64,000 bases of DNA from Populus alba (Eukaryota > Streptophyta > Magnoliopsida > Malpighiales > Salicaceae). Made by a program: the position numbers and the translations under genes. Below the pieces are notes generated by a model. The model did no database searches. It was not told where the DNA came from and was given only the letters and a program-made list of their open reading frames with translations. This document shows positions 11,867 to 20,975 of the stretch, piece after piece. Each line of letters begins with the position of its first letter. Positions within the stretch are counted from its first letter, which is position 1. The stretch covers positions 12,863,875 to 12,927,874 of the forward strand of contig NC_133300.1 in assembly GCF_005239225.2 (NCBI RefSeq), read 5' to 3'.

Positions 11867-12652
11867 TGTCATAACCCAATTTTTAACCATTTTATTTTAA
11901 TTATTATTATTATTTTATGAAAAGAAAAATGATAAAAAAATAATAATGATGATGAAAAACAAGTAAAATGAAATAAATAAAGAATGAATTAAAATTTGGG
12001 TTAAGAGCATCATGATTGGAAGTTTTAGGGTTTAATTAAACTTTGAAATTAATCTAATTAAGTTTGGAATTAATTTGTTTAATCCAATTAAGGGTTTAAT
12101 TGAAGAATTGATAAATTTTTAGACTTAATTAAGCTTGGAATTAATTTAATTCATCTAATCAAGGGTTTAATTGGAAAATTAATAAGTTTTGAGACTTAAT
12201 TAAGCTTGAAATTAATTTAATTCATCCAATCAAGGATTTAATTGGAGAATTGATAAGTTTTGAGACTTAATTAAGCTTGGAATTAATTTAATTAATCCAA
12301 TCAAGGACTTAATGGAAGAATTGATAAGTTTTGAGACTTAATAAAGCTTGAAATTAATTTAATTAATCCAATTAAGGGTTTAATTGGAGAATTGATAAGT
12401 TTTGAGACTTAATTAAGCTTGAAAATTAATTTAATTAATCCAATCAAGGGTTTAATTGGAGAATTGATAAGTTTTTGGACTTAATTGGCTTGGAATTAAT
12501 TTAATTAATGAAATCAGGGACTTAATTGAAGAATTACCAAAGTTTGGATTAATTGGAGGGCAAAATTGCAACAGGTTAGAGGACAAGGACTGTTTTGTAA
12601 AAAGCGCTGAAATACAGGGGTCCAATTAAAGTTTATCCAGGGGCATGGTTAC
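11867..12652 (+). mobile_element. Outer Gypsy-type LTR, 5' part (left copy)
   Basis: It begins TGTCATAACCCAATTTTT immediately after a 31-bp target segment (11,836-11,866) in the Copia relic. It is interrupted at 12,653 by the inner LTR, just after GTTAC. In the right copy the same LTR resumes after the inner LTR and ends ...GTGCGACA at 25,320, which defines its extent and plus orientation. Confidence 0.7.
11995..12545. repeat. Tandem repeats of about 60 bp inside the outer LTR (left copy)
   Basis: About eight imperfect units contain TTAATTAAGCTTGAAATTAA, TCCAATCAAGGGTTTAATTG and GAGAATTGATAAGTTTTGAG. The array recurs at 20,320-20,868. It lies in what should be U3 of the outer LTR, where short repeats are common and may act as promoter elements. 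That role is inference. Confidence 0.85.
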
Positions 12653-13725
12653 TGTCACACCCCCTCAAAAAAATTTATAAAGGCACGACATCGGCTGGCG
12701 ATTTTCGTTGTGTTCTAAGGATTTGGTTCTTTGGAGTCGCCACCTAGTATTTGGTCACTAGGAACCCTAACTGGTCTTTCAGAGATTCTAAGGCAAGGGA
12801 CTGGTTGCGTAAAGGGAAGGTACTAGCACCCCTAGTACGCCCTACCTAAGGTAAGCTGCTTGGTGTTTGGTTTGCTCTATAGTCTATGGTGTGTTGGCGT
12901 TTTCTAAACCCGTCAATTTATTTTGGATAGAAATCTAAGGAGATTTCCATGTGCTATAAAAGCTCATTTTCCTTTAGTATTTCAAAAGTCGGTGACTCGT
13001 AAATCGCAAGGAAAAGAAGAAAAAAAACGAAGAAAATTTCACAGTTACATAAAACAATTTTTATACTTTTCACGACTCGTAAACCGTGGAGAAAAAAAAA
13101 ATTAAAATTTTGAAATGTTCTCGATCGCAACCAAAGCTTCTTTCAAACATGTGCGTTGATTTATTACTCCCGATAATATTTTGGATGTTCGTCCTTTTAA
13201 GGATTTCTTCATCCAAACATTAGCGGTGAACAATAACCACAACTTCTCCTCCCAAAATAAGATTTTTATAGTTTTTGGAATATTGGCCAATACCCTTTGG
13301 AGTTTTACAAACAGGTTGTAAAATCCACAAATGCAAGAAAATGATTTGTGTTTAAGAAATCCATGCGAAAACACATTTTCAAAACTTCCAATATTTTTTT
13401 TTTTATATATAAAAAGAACATTCAAAACATGTTAGTGTATTGGCCGTATGCATGAAAACAAAACATTTTTTTTTTTAGTAAACATTTTTTTTTTTTACGA
13501 AAACCGGGTATTTTAATACCGAATTTGTATCTTTACAATATAAAAATACAAACCGGTATTGACCCAAAATACAGTAATAAAATTACATAAAAATCACAAA
13601 TTCTTTGAAATAATTTTTTTGAAGAATTTTTATTTTTTTATTTTTTTTTTAGGGCTGACCCAGCGGGGCCCACATGGCTGGGCTGAACCCAGCAGGCCTC
13701 ATGTGAACAGTGAAATATATATGAT

Positions 13726-13756
13726 GTGAACAGTGAAATAGCATTTCACTGTTCAC
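13726..13756. repeat. Perfect 14-bp-arm hairpin in the inner LTR
   Basis: The arms GTGAACAGTGAAAT and ATTTCACTGTTCAC are separated by AGC. Further GTGAACAGTGAA copies surround it at 13,701-13,800. It lies in the R-U5 part of the LTR. Confidence 0.85.
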
Positions 13757-14560
13757 GTGAATTATATGTGATGTGAACAGTGAATTATATTTCACTTCAA
13801 CAGTGAAATGCAAGGAAATGGTGCATGCACAGCGACGAAGGGGGTGCAAACCTGGTGGCAGAAATGATGTTGAAGACGATGGCGAACACTCCCAGTGATG
13901 CTGGTGGCGGTGGACAGGAAGCCAATGGGGGCTCACGATGGTTCTGACGGTGGCAGTGGTTGGGAAGCTCGATGACAGCAGCTGTTTTCTCTTCTTCTTC
14001 CCCTTTACAGAGGCGTTGCTTCTTCTCTTGGTTTCCCTCAGTCAGCAATGTTCTTCCCTCTCTATGGCAGCTTTGTGGAGGCGCTGGTAGTGGTGGCCGG
14101 GGAGTGACTTGGACGGTGGTCGGTGACTGTGGAGTGCGGTGTTCAGCCCTTCTTCCTTTTCTTCTCTGCGTTCCTCTTCAACTATGTTCTCCTCTGCTTC
14201 CCTTTTCTCCTTCTGCTCCCAACTGTGCTGTTGTCGACTAGGAAGATAGTGGTAGCTGGCGGTGATGGCTTTGTTCTTCTTCTTCTCGCAGCAGAGGCGC
14301 GGGTTGCTGCCTTTTCTTCAATGATGCTGCTACGTCTGGGGAGAAGATGATGCAACTACCGTGTGTGACGTTTTAGTGGCTTCTTGAGGTGGAGATGTCG
14401 GTGAGAAAACGAGTGATGATGGTGGTGGTTGATGAGGGCCAACGGCGGAGAGGGAAAGAGAAAAAAGAGGCTGGTTGCAGGAAAACTGGGCAGTAATGGC
14501 TGATTTTCGTCCGACTTTGTGTGTTTCTTTTGTCCCCCCTTAGGTCTTCAAAAGAGATTC

Positions 14561-14568
14561 TATTTATA
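14561..14568 (-). promoter_or_regulatory. TATA box of the inner Gypsy LTR
   Basis: Minus-strand TATAAATA lies in the context CTATAAATAGAATC, about 790 bp after the LTR start, followed by a plausible transcription start. The same box is present in the right copy near 22,904. Confidence 0.6.
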
Positions 14569-15359
14569 GGAAGTGGAAGAGGGCAATCTTGTATACGTTG
14601 GGGAAAAATTTCAGCCCTTGATTCAGCTGGGAAACATCTCAATCGTTGGCTCAAAGTGTGCACCTCGAGCTGCCAAATTTGGCAGCTCAAGGCTGTGAAC
14701 TGCCCGAGGTGGCCACTTCGAGCCACTCAACGGAGCCATTTCTAACTTTTTCGACCCGACCGGACCATTCTCCGGGATAAAGGGGTTGCATGTGAACATG
14801 TTGGTGTAAGGTTTGTCGGATTTGGAGGCCACACGAGCCGGAAAACTCGCCTGGAAAGCAGCCACTCAGGCAGCGTTTTGAGGAAGAAAGTGAGCAGTAA
14901 ATTAAGGCACATTTTCCAAATTGGTCCCTGGTTTCGGATTTTCTCAAAATTAAGTCCCTAATTGGCCCTTAAACTTCAATATTTATGCAATTAAGCCCCT
15001 GATTTGACTTAATAAATTCCTAAAAATCATAATTTTGGCCCCAGAACTTTAATTTCTTCTAATTAAAGCCCAAATTGACTTAAAAATCAATTTTTTTCTT
15101 GCAATCAAATCCTTTAAAATCCAATTAAGTCCATAAACATCCAAATTTGGGCTTCTCCTCAAAATTTAAATTTTCCTTCTCAATAGGGCTCTCATCCTTC
15201 AAGAAAATACTGTCAAAAATCCAATCTTTGTATCTTTATACTCCTTGACCAATTTTCTAACCATTTTCTGAGTGCTTCTGCCTTCCATTATTTTTTCTAG
15301 CCTCTTTTGGCTATTTATTTTATTTATTTTTTGTGGGGACCCAAAAATGGGTTACAACA

Positions 15360-15376
15360 GATGCCCCCTCTTTATA
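15360..15376 (-). other. Polypurine tract of the inner Gypsy element
   Basis: Minus strand AAAGAGGGGGCATC abuts the LTR start TGTTGTAACCC. This is the plus-strand priming site and fixes the element orientation as minus. The right copy lacks it, consistent with a solo LTR there. Confidence 0.8.
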
Positions 15377-15529
15377 AAGCTTACGGAGCATAGGTTTTGC
15401 GCAGTAAGATTTATAAAGATAAACCAAAACTGAACTCCCGAAACTGATTTGGTTGGAGCTTGATCGCTCTGAAACTTTGTCTTTATAGCAATCCTCCTCA
15501 ACCAAAAAACTATGATCAAAATTTAGTCA

Positions 15530-15710
15530 TCTCGAGATCCTTTCTGGCGATCTCCTTTAACCCCAAAAACTTGGAATCCCATCTGGCGATTCTTCTTAAC
15601 CAAGGCTGAAATATAAAGTCCCTTCTGGCGACCTCCTTTGACCAATATCGAAATGCGAGATCCCTTCTGGCGATCTCAATCAACTTGGAATCTCATCTGG
15701 CGATTCCTTT
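15530..15710. repeat. Short hairpin-repeat cluster (same family as 16,249-17,003)
   Basis: Five units have the form stem-CC(T/A)TCTGGC-stem, with stems such as GAGATC/GATCTC and GGAATC/GATTCC. The cluster is separated from the main array by a different repeat at 15,739-16,195. Confidence 0.8.
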
Positions 15711-15738
15711 ACTCACAACCAAATACAAAAATGCGTAA

Positions 15739-16195
15739 TGGTCTCATTGTATGGGTGACCTACCCAAGAAAAATGATGGTCTCATTATATGGGTGACCTA
15801 CCCAGAAAAAAAAATGAAGAATGGTCTCATTGTATGGGTGACCTACCCAAGAAAAATGATGGTCTCATTATATGGGTGACCTACCCAGAAAAGAAAATGA
15901 AGAATGGTCTCATTGTATGGGTGACCTACCCAGAAAAAAAATGCTGGTCTCATTGTATGGGTGACAAACCCAAGAAAAATGCTGGTCTCATTGTATGGGT
16001 GACCGACCCAAGAAAAATGCTGGTCTCATTGTACGGGTGACGAACCCTAGTGCTGGTCTCATTGTACGGGTGACGAACCCTAGAAAAATGATGGTCTCAT
16101 TGTATGGGTGACCGACCCAAGAAAAATAATGGTCTCATTGTATGGGTGACCTACCCAGAAAAATAATGGTCTCATTGTATGGGTGACCTACCCAG
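15739..16195. repeat. Tandem array of TGGGT/ACCCA mini-hairpins
   Basis: About twelve units of roughly 35-45 bp each contain GGTCTCATTGTATGGGTGAC followed by a variable pair or triplet and ACCC, then an A-rich spacer. The 5-bp stem TGGGT/ACCCA is kept while the loop varies (GACCT, GACAA, GACCG, GACGA). The array lies between the polypurine tract and the integrase remnant, where Tat/Ogre-type Gypsy elements often carry tandem repeats. ORFs across it are repeat translations. Confidence 0.9.
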
Positions 16196-16248
16196 GGGGA
16201 AGAATTCTTAGTAAACTCCAATGCTTTTCCAAGAAATGGTTTCAATAT

Positions 16249-17003
16249 GAGGTCCCTTCTGGCGACCTTCCTTGATGAATGTCGAAGTATGAGATCCCAT
16301 CTGGCGATCTCCTTTAACTTGGAATCCCATCTGGCGATTCCTTTTATTCAAAGCCGAAATATGTCCCTTCTGGCGACCTCCTTGGATGAATATCGAAATA
16401 TGAGATCCCTTCTGGCGATCTCCTTTAACCAACTTGGAATCCCATCTGGTGATTCCTTTTTTAACCAACATGAAATACGAGGTCCCATCTGGCGACCTCC
16501 AAATAGTGAAACATGAGATCCCTTCTGGCGATCTCCTTTAATCATCTTGGAATCCCATCTGGCGATTCCTTTTAACAAACATGGAATATAAGGTCCCATC
16601 TGGCGACCCCCAAAATAGTGAAATATGAGATCCCTTCTGGCGATCTCCATCAACTTGGAATCCCATCTAGCAATTCCTTTTATTAAAACATGAAATATGA
16701 GGTCCCTTCTGGCGACCTTCATCGAAATACGAGATCCCTTCTGGCGATCTCAAACAACTTGGAATCCCATCTGGCGATTCCTTTTTATCAAACATGAAAT
16801 ATGAGGTCCCATTGGCGACCTCCAAATAGTGAAATGCGAGATCCCTTCTGGCGATCTCCATCAACTTGGAATCCCATCTGGCGATTCCTTTTATTCAAAC
16901 ATGAAATATGAGGTCCCTTCTGGCGACCTCCATTGACGAATATCAAAATACGAGATCCCTTCTGGCGATCTCAAACAACTTGGAATCTCATCTGGCGATT
17001 CCT
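16249..17003. repeat. Three-hairpin higher-order repeat array, 7 cycles
   Basis: About 21 hairpins occur in a repeating order of three stem types: GAGGTC/GACCTC, GAGATC/GATCTC and GGAATC/GATTCC, each around CC(T/A)TCTGGC. One cycle is about 105-120 bp. Stem bases at positions 2, 3 and 4 change together with their partners, so pairing is kept while sequence differs. Translations on either strand shift frame from unit to unit, which argues against a protein-coding role. The array is in the 3' untranslated part of the inner Gypsy element. Confidence 0.92.
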
Positions 17004-17036
17004 TTTTACCGAATGCTATCGATGTCGTTCTTCCTG

Positions 17037-17327
17037 CTAGCAGGGTTTGAGAATCCTTATCTTCTCTTCTTGTTGTTCTAGAATCAACTCAATGATTCTT
17101 TCTTCGTCCATAATCTTGTTGGAATGCACTAAGATCTCCTCCTGTAACGATCCAAAAAAAAAAAAACATACATGCAATGATTTATGATTAGATGCAATGC
17201 ATGCATTTGTACCTGGTTTTGAAACATAGGCCCCATCCTCATCTTCTTGTTCGTGAGACTCCCTCTCAACATGAGCTTGCTTTTGAAATCGTATGCTGGA
17301 TTCATCTCTCGTGTTGCCTCCTATCAT
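17037..17327 (-). pseudogene. Unrecognised ORF in the 3' region of the inner Gypsy element
   Basis: A 96-residue minus-strand ORF contains an acidic stretch (EQEDEDGAYV) and ends MDEERIIELILEQQEEKIR. It lies downstream of integrase and upstream of the hairpin arrays. Tat/Ogre elements can carry an additional ORF here, but I do not recognise this one and it may be chance. Confidence 0.3.
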
Positions 17328-17689
17328 ATCTTGGGGAAGAAGTCTTCGACTTTTTTACAAGTAGCCCCTTTTTTTCTCCAAATTTACGACTTGTCCTTGC
17401 CTCTTTGTCATGCTTTTGTTAAATGCTTTATCTTTTTCAAATCTACGGGCCCTCATCCCGTTTTGAAAACATGTAAAACCTTTCAGGAAATAATCTTTTA
17501 TTGCCCCCTAGTGTGGAATGCAACTATATGTCAAGAAGATCTGATTTGGTGCTCTCCAATTGATGGAGTCATCTCTTTAGTCATGTGTAAAAAGTTCTTT
17601 TAAGTAAAAGATTTCAAATGCTATGAGATCATATGTTTTATATATATATATAAAAAAGGCTCTTTACAAAGAGAATTCATGGTCAGACT

Positions 17690-18634
17690 TTAATTTTGTT
17701 GATTGGGAAATTACGAAATACATCAAGCGTAATATTTCCTTACAGAGTCAGAATTCACGGGCCTAAATAGATCTTCTCCATCCATTCTAGATAACAATTA
17801 AAGCTTCTCCCAAAAATGCTTTTTGTACCACTAAAGGGCCCTCATTGTTTGGCGTCCATTTACTCTGACCTTCTCCTGGTAAAAGACAACATTTTCTTCA
17901 ATATAAGATCTCCTTCGTGGAACCCTCAAGGTCGAATCCTCTTGTTGTATGATTTGGCCATCCTTCTTTGATAAAGTTGATGATGACAGATTGCGGCTAT
18001 CCTCTTTTCACTTATCAGATTCAACCGTTCACATTTAACCTTCTCCCATTCTAACTCTTCTAGCTCAAAGTCTATCAATACTCTCAATGATGGGAGTTCC
18101 ACTTCTAAAGGCATCAACGCCTCCATTCCATATACCAACATGTACGGGGTGGCTCCTATTAAGGTTCTAACTGTAGTGTGATATACATGAAGGGTAAATG
18201 ACAACATCTCATGCCAATCCTTATAGGTGACTACCATCTTTTTGACATTCTTGTTAGCAGCTTCTACCGCACCATTCATCTTTGGTCTATATGGCGAAGA
18301 ATTGGAATGCTTGATTTTCCATTTAGTGCAAAGCTCCATTATCATCTTGCCGTTGAAATTCTGGGCATTATTTTTCTAGTGGACCATATCGATAGATCAA
18401 ATATCTTTCCATAAATTTCTTCACCACTTTTTTCACGTGATCAAAACATCTCAACAAAGTTTCGTCAGATGATTTATACAAAGTTTCCCCATCAAGATAG
18501 AAATCCATTGCTAACCTCCTCAACGTCTTCTTGTTGATTTTTGGATGCCCCCATGGGATATGTCTAGTTTTGGATGAAATTCTTGATATCATAGTGCCAA
18601 GGGTTTCCATCAATTTCTCTTTCAAACTGAGCAA
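17690..18634 (-). pseudogene. Gypsy integrase remnant
   Basis: The minus strand shows, in order, the zinc-finger approach (LRRLAMDFYLDGETLYK, 18,634-18,368), the integrase core C-terminal part (NSSPYRPKMNGAVEAANKN, then YKDWHEML and GATPYMLVYGMEALMPLEVE, 18,345-17,926), and a frameshifted C-terminal stretch resembling EGDLILKK...DGEDL...PVNSD to about 17,690. The core front portion with the first catalytic aspartates is disrupted. The PYRPKMNGAVEAANKN sequence is typical of Tat/Ogre Gypsy elements. Frameshifts and stops make it non-functional. Confidence 0.85.
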
Positions 18635-18639
18635 TAATG

Positions 18640-18990
18640 AGCTAAGTTATTTCTTATATCAATGTGTATTGGTTGTACCTTGTGCCCAAAGTCTATTCTA
18701 GCCATAGAAGCTGGCGTGACCAAAACATCAAAATGGTTTCTTTCCCTTCCTAGATGGGTGAACTTTATTTCCTCAAATTCTCTAGCCCATTTAGACAAGT
18801 ATTCTTGGCAAGGTCTCAACTTCTCGTCCTTGGTTTGCCCTTTTCCTTTCACTTGACAAATAATCAAAATCGAGTCTCCAATACACATCTATCTTTCTGA
18901 TGTTTAGCTCTAATGCAACCTTTAAAATCGAGAATGCAAGCTTCAAACTCAGTTGTGTTGTTAGCGTACCCAAATTGCGATTTAACTAAA
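18640..18990 (-). pseudogene. Gypsy RNase H remnant
   Basis: Two overlapping minus-strand frames (18,973-18,791 and 18,888-18,622) carry the RNase H-like pattern KVALELNIRKIDVY followed by LRPCQEYLSKWAREFEEI and FTHLGRERNHFDVLV. The order RT, RNase H, integrase is that of Gypsy. A frameshift separates the pieces. Confidence 0.7.
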
Positions 18991-19159
18991 ACCGGATACT
19001 GTTTCTTATTAGGAAAGATTAGCACTGCCCCCACTCTATTACCACAACACCCTCAAAGTACATAATCCAACAATCTGATTTCCCTTACTCGACTGAAAGC
19101 ATATTTTTATCCAAAAAATCAAATCTTAACAGCCCATAAACTTTCACAACATGGTCAGC

Positions 19160-19757
19160 TAGGTGATTGGCGATGACATTCATGGCTTTTCTTGTCATAT
19201 ACTATGTTGTACTCAGTTAGTAGAACTTGCCATTTTTCAATTCAACTCGATAGATAGGGGTGGATTCAGTAGGTATTGCTTGATTTTCGTGAAAGCTTCT
19301 CCACGTTCTTATTCCAAATTCCAAGATTCTTCCTCCTTAACAATTTGAAGATGAGGTCATAAGTCGTGGTTAATTGGGATATATATTGAGCAATGTAATT
19401 CAAACTTCCCAAGAACCTCCTTACATCCTTCTTAGTCTTGGGAGTTGGCATAGGTTGAATAGCCTTTACTTAATCAGGGTCCACTTCTATCCCTTTGTCA
19501 CTCATCAAAAATTCCAAAAACTTCCTAGATTTCACCCCGAATGAACACCTTGCATGGTTAAGCCTCAACTTGTACTTTCTTAGTCTTTCAACTAATTCCT
19601 TCAATATTTGGACATGATTCTCTCCCTCTCTAGGTCATGTCATCCACGTATACTTTAATCTCTTTTTGCATCATGTTGTGAAATAAAGTTACCATAGCAC
19701 TTTGGTAGGTGCCCCCAACGTTCTTTAACCCAAACGGCATGACCTTGTAGCGGGTTT
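19160..19757 (-). pseudogene. Gypsy reverse transcriptase remnant, truncated
   Basis: The minus strand has KVMPFGLKNVGGTYQSAMV, then VYVDDM (catalytic box, about 19,640), then RKYKLRLNHARCSFGVK, then PTPKTKKDVRRFLGSLNYIAQYI (19,451-19,266). A stop and frameshifts break it. The RT N-terminal part, protease, gag and 5' LTR are absent because the sequence changes at about 19,758. Confidence 0.82.
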
Positions 19758-19928
19758 CCAAGCTTGTTCATGTTGTTCGTTTTTGTGAATCCCCTAATGT
19801 TATTTTCCTACCATTCTTCCTCTTCTACCCCTAAGTCTGGCCATTCATTCTCAGTGTAAAGTGTAGGTGTAGTTATGGAAGATTCGTTTTGAAAAGAAAA
19901 ATGATGTGTAAAAACACAAGGTTCATCC
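19758..19928. other. Junction between truncated Gypsy element and the duplicated block
   Basis: About 170 bp match neither side. At its end it carries AAACACAAGGTTCATCCA, which also occurs at about 11,672 and 19,990 in the neighbouring Copia relic. Then the duplicated block begins at ATTAATGATATG (19,929). This has the look of filler DNA at a repaired break or of an assembly join. Confidence 0.6.
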
Positions 19929-20319
19929 ATTAATGATATGTTGTCTGCATATAATATTAGAAAAATAACTTCCCTCATACTAACATTTTTATAAACACAA
20001 GGTTCATCCATGTTTTTGATAAAATCAAACTATTTGATCATCTCATCAAAATGGATATTCTAATTTCTTGAAGCTTGTTTAATTCTATAAATAGATTTTT
20101 ATAGCTTGCAAAATTTATTGAAGAATTTCTTAAATTCAAAACTTTAAGTTTGTGTTAAATACACATCTTCTTAAAGATTCATATTTAGTGTCATAACCCA
20201 ATTTTTAACCATTTTATTTTAATTATTATTATTATTTTATGAAAAGAAAAATGATAAAAAAATAATAATGATGATGAAAAAACAAGTAAAATGAAATAAA
20301 TAAAGAATGAATTAAAATT

Positions 20320-20868
20320 TGGGTTAAGAGCATCATGATTGGAAGTTTTAGGGTTTAATTAAACTTTGAAATTAATCTAATTAAGTTTGGAATTAATTTG
20401 TTTAATCCAATTAAGGGTTTAATTGAAGAATTGATAAATTTTTAGACTTAATTAAGCTTGGAATTAATTTAATTCATCTAATCAAGGGTTTAATTGGAAA
20501 ATTAATAAGTTTTGAGACTTAATTAAGCTTGAAATTAATTTAATTCATCCAATCAAGGATTTAATTGGAGAATTGATAAGTTTTGAGACTTAATTAAGCT
20601 TGGAATTAATTTAATTAATCCAATCAAGGACTTAATGGAAGAATTGATAAGTTTTGAGACTTAATAAAGCTTGAAATTAATTTAATTAATCCAATTAAGG
20701 GTTTAATTGGAGAATTGATAAGTTTTGAGACTTAATTAAGCTTGAAAATTAATTTAATTAATCCAATCAAGGGTTTAATTGGAGAATTGATAAGTTTTTG
20801 GACTTAATTGGCTTGGAATTAATTTAATTAATGAAATCAGGGACTTAATTGAAGAATTACCAAAGTTT
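20320..20868. repeat. Tandem repeats of about 60 bp inside the outer LTR (right copy)
   Basis: Same array as 11,995-12,545, with the same unit order. Confidence 0.85.
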
Positions 20869-20975
20869 GGATTAATTGGAGGGCAAAATTGCAACAGGTT
20901 AGAGGACAAGGACTGTTTTGTAAAAAGCGCTGAAATACAGGGGTCCAATTAAAGTTTATCCAGGGGCATGGTTAC

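Larger units (their letters stand above)
11606..15359. repeat. Segmental duplicate, left copy
   Basis: This stretch matches 19,929-23,697 almost base for base at an offset of 8,323 bp. It includes part of the Copia relic, the start of the outer Gypsy LTR and a whole inner Gypsy LTR. Differences are mostly homopolymer length changes plus one 24-bp segment present only in the right copy near 22,109. Confidence 0.95.
12653..15359 (-). mobile_element. Inner Gypsy element: 3' LTR (left copy), 2,707 bp
   Basis: On the minus strand it runs from TGTTGTAACCCATTTTTGGG (U3 start) to ...GGGGGTGTGACA (U5 end), so it has TG...CA ends. GTTAC precedes it at 12,648-12,652. A TATA box (TATAAATA, minus) lies at 14,561-14,568, giving a U3 of about 0.8 kb and a long R-U5 of about 1.9 kb. 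An adjacent polypurine tract at 15,360 confirms it is the 3' LTR of a minus-strand element whose pol lies to its right. Several ORFs within it at 13.8-14.9 kb are uninformative and look like shadows in LTR sequence. Confidence 0.88.

Noticed and set aside
13797..14947. Several ORFs on both strands, repeated at 22,142-23,290
   Set aside because: They lie inside the inner Gypsy LTR and its duplicate, with no domain match. Their conservation reflects recent duplication, not selection.
15789..16040. Plus-strand ORF with MGDLPKKN repeats
   Set aside because: Translation of the TGGGT/ACCCA array; frame is not kept between units.
16208..16864. Minus-strand ORFs of 65-124 residues with ARRDLIF/GDRQKG repeats
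   Set aside because: They are translations of the hairpin array. The frame changes from unit to unit and the composition mirrors the DNA repeat.
15530..17003. CRISPR-like appearance of regularly spaced palindromic repeats
   Set aside because: Spacers are themselves repeats, repeat types alternate, the genome is plant, and the array is within a retrotransposon next to its polypurine tract.
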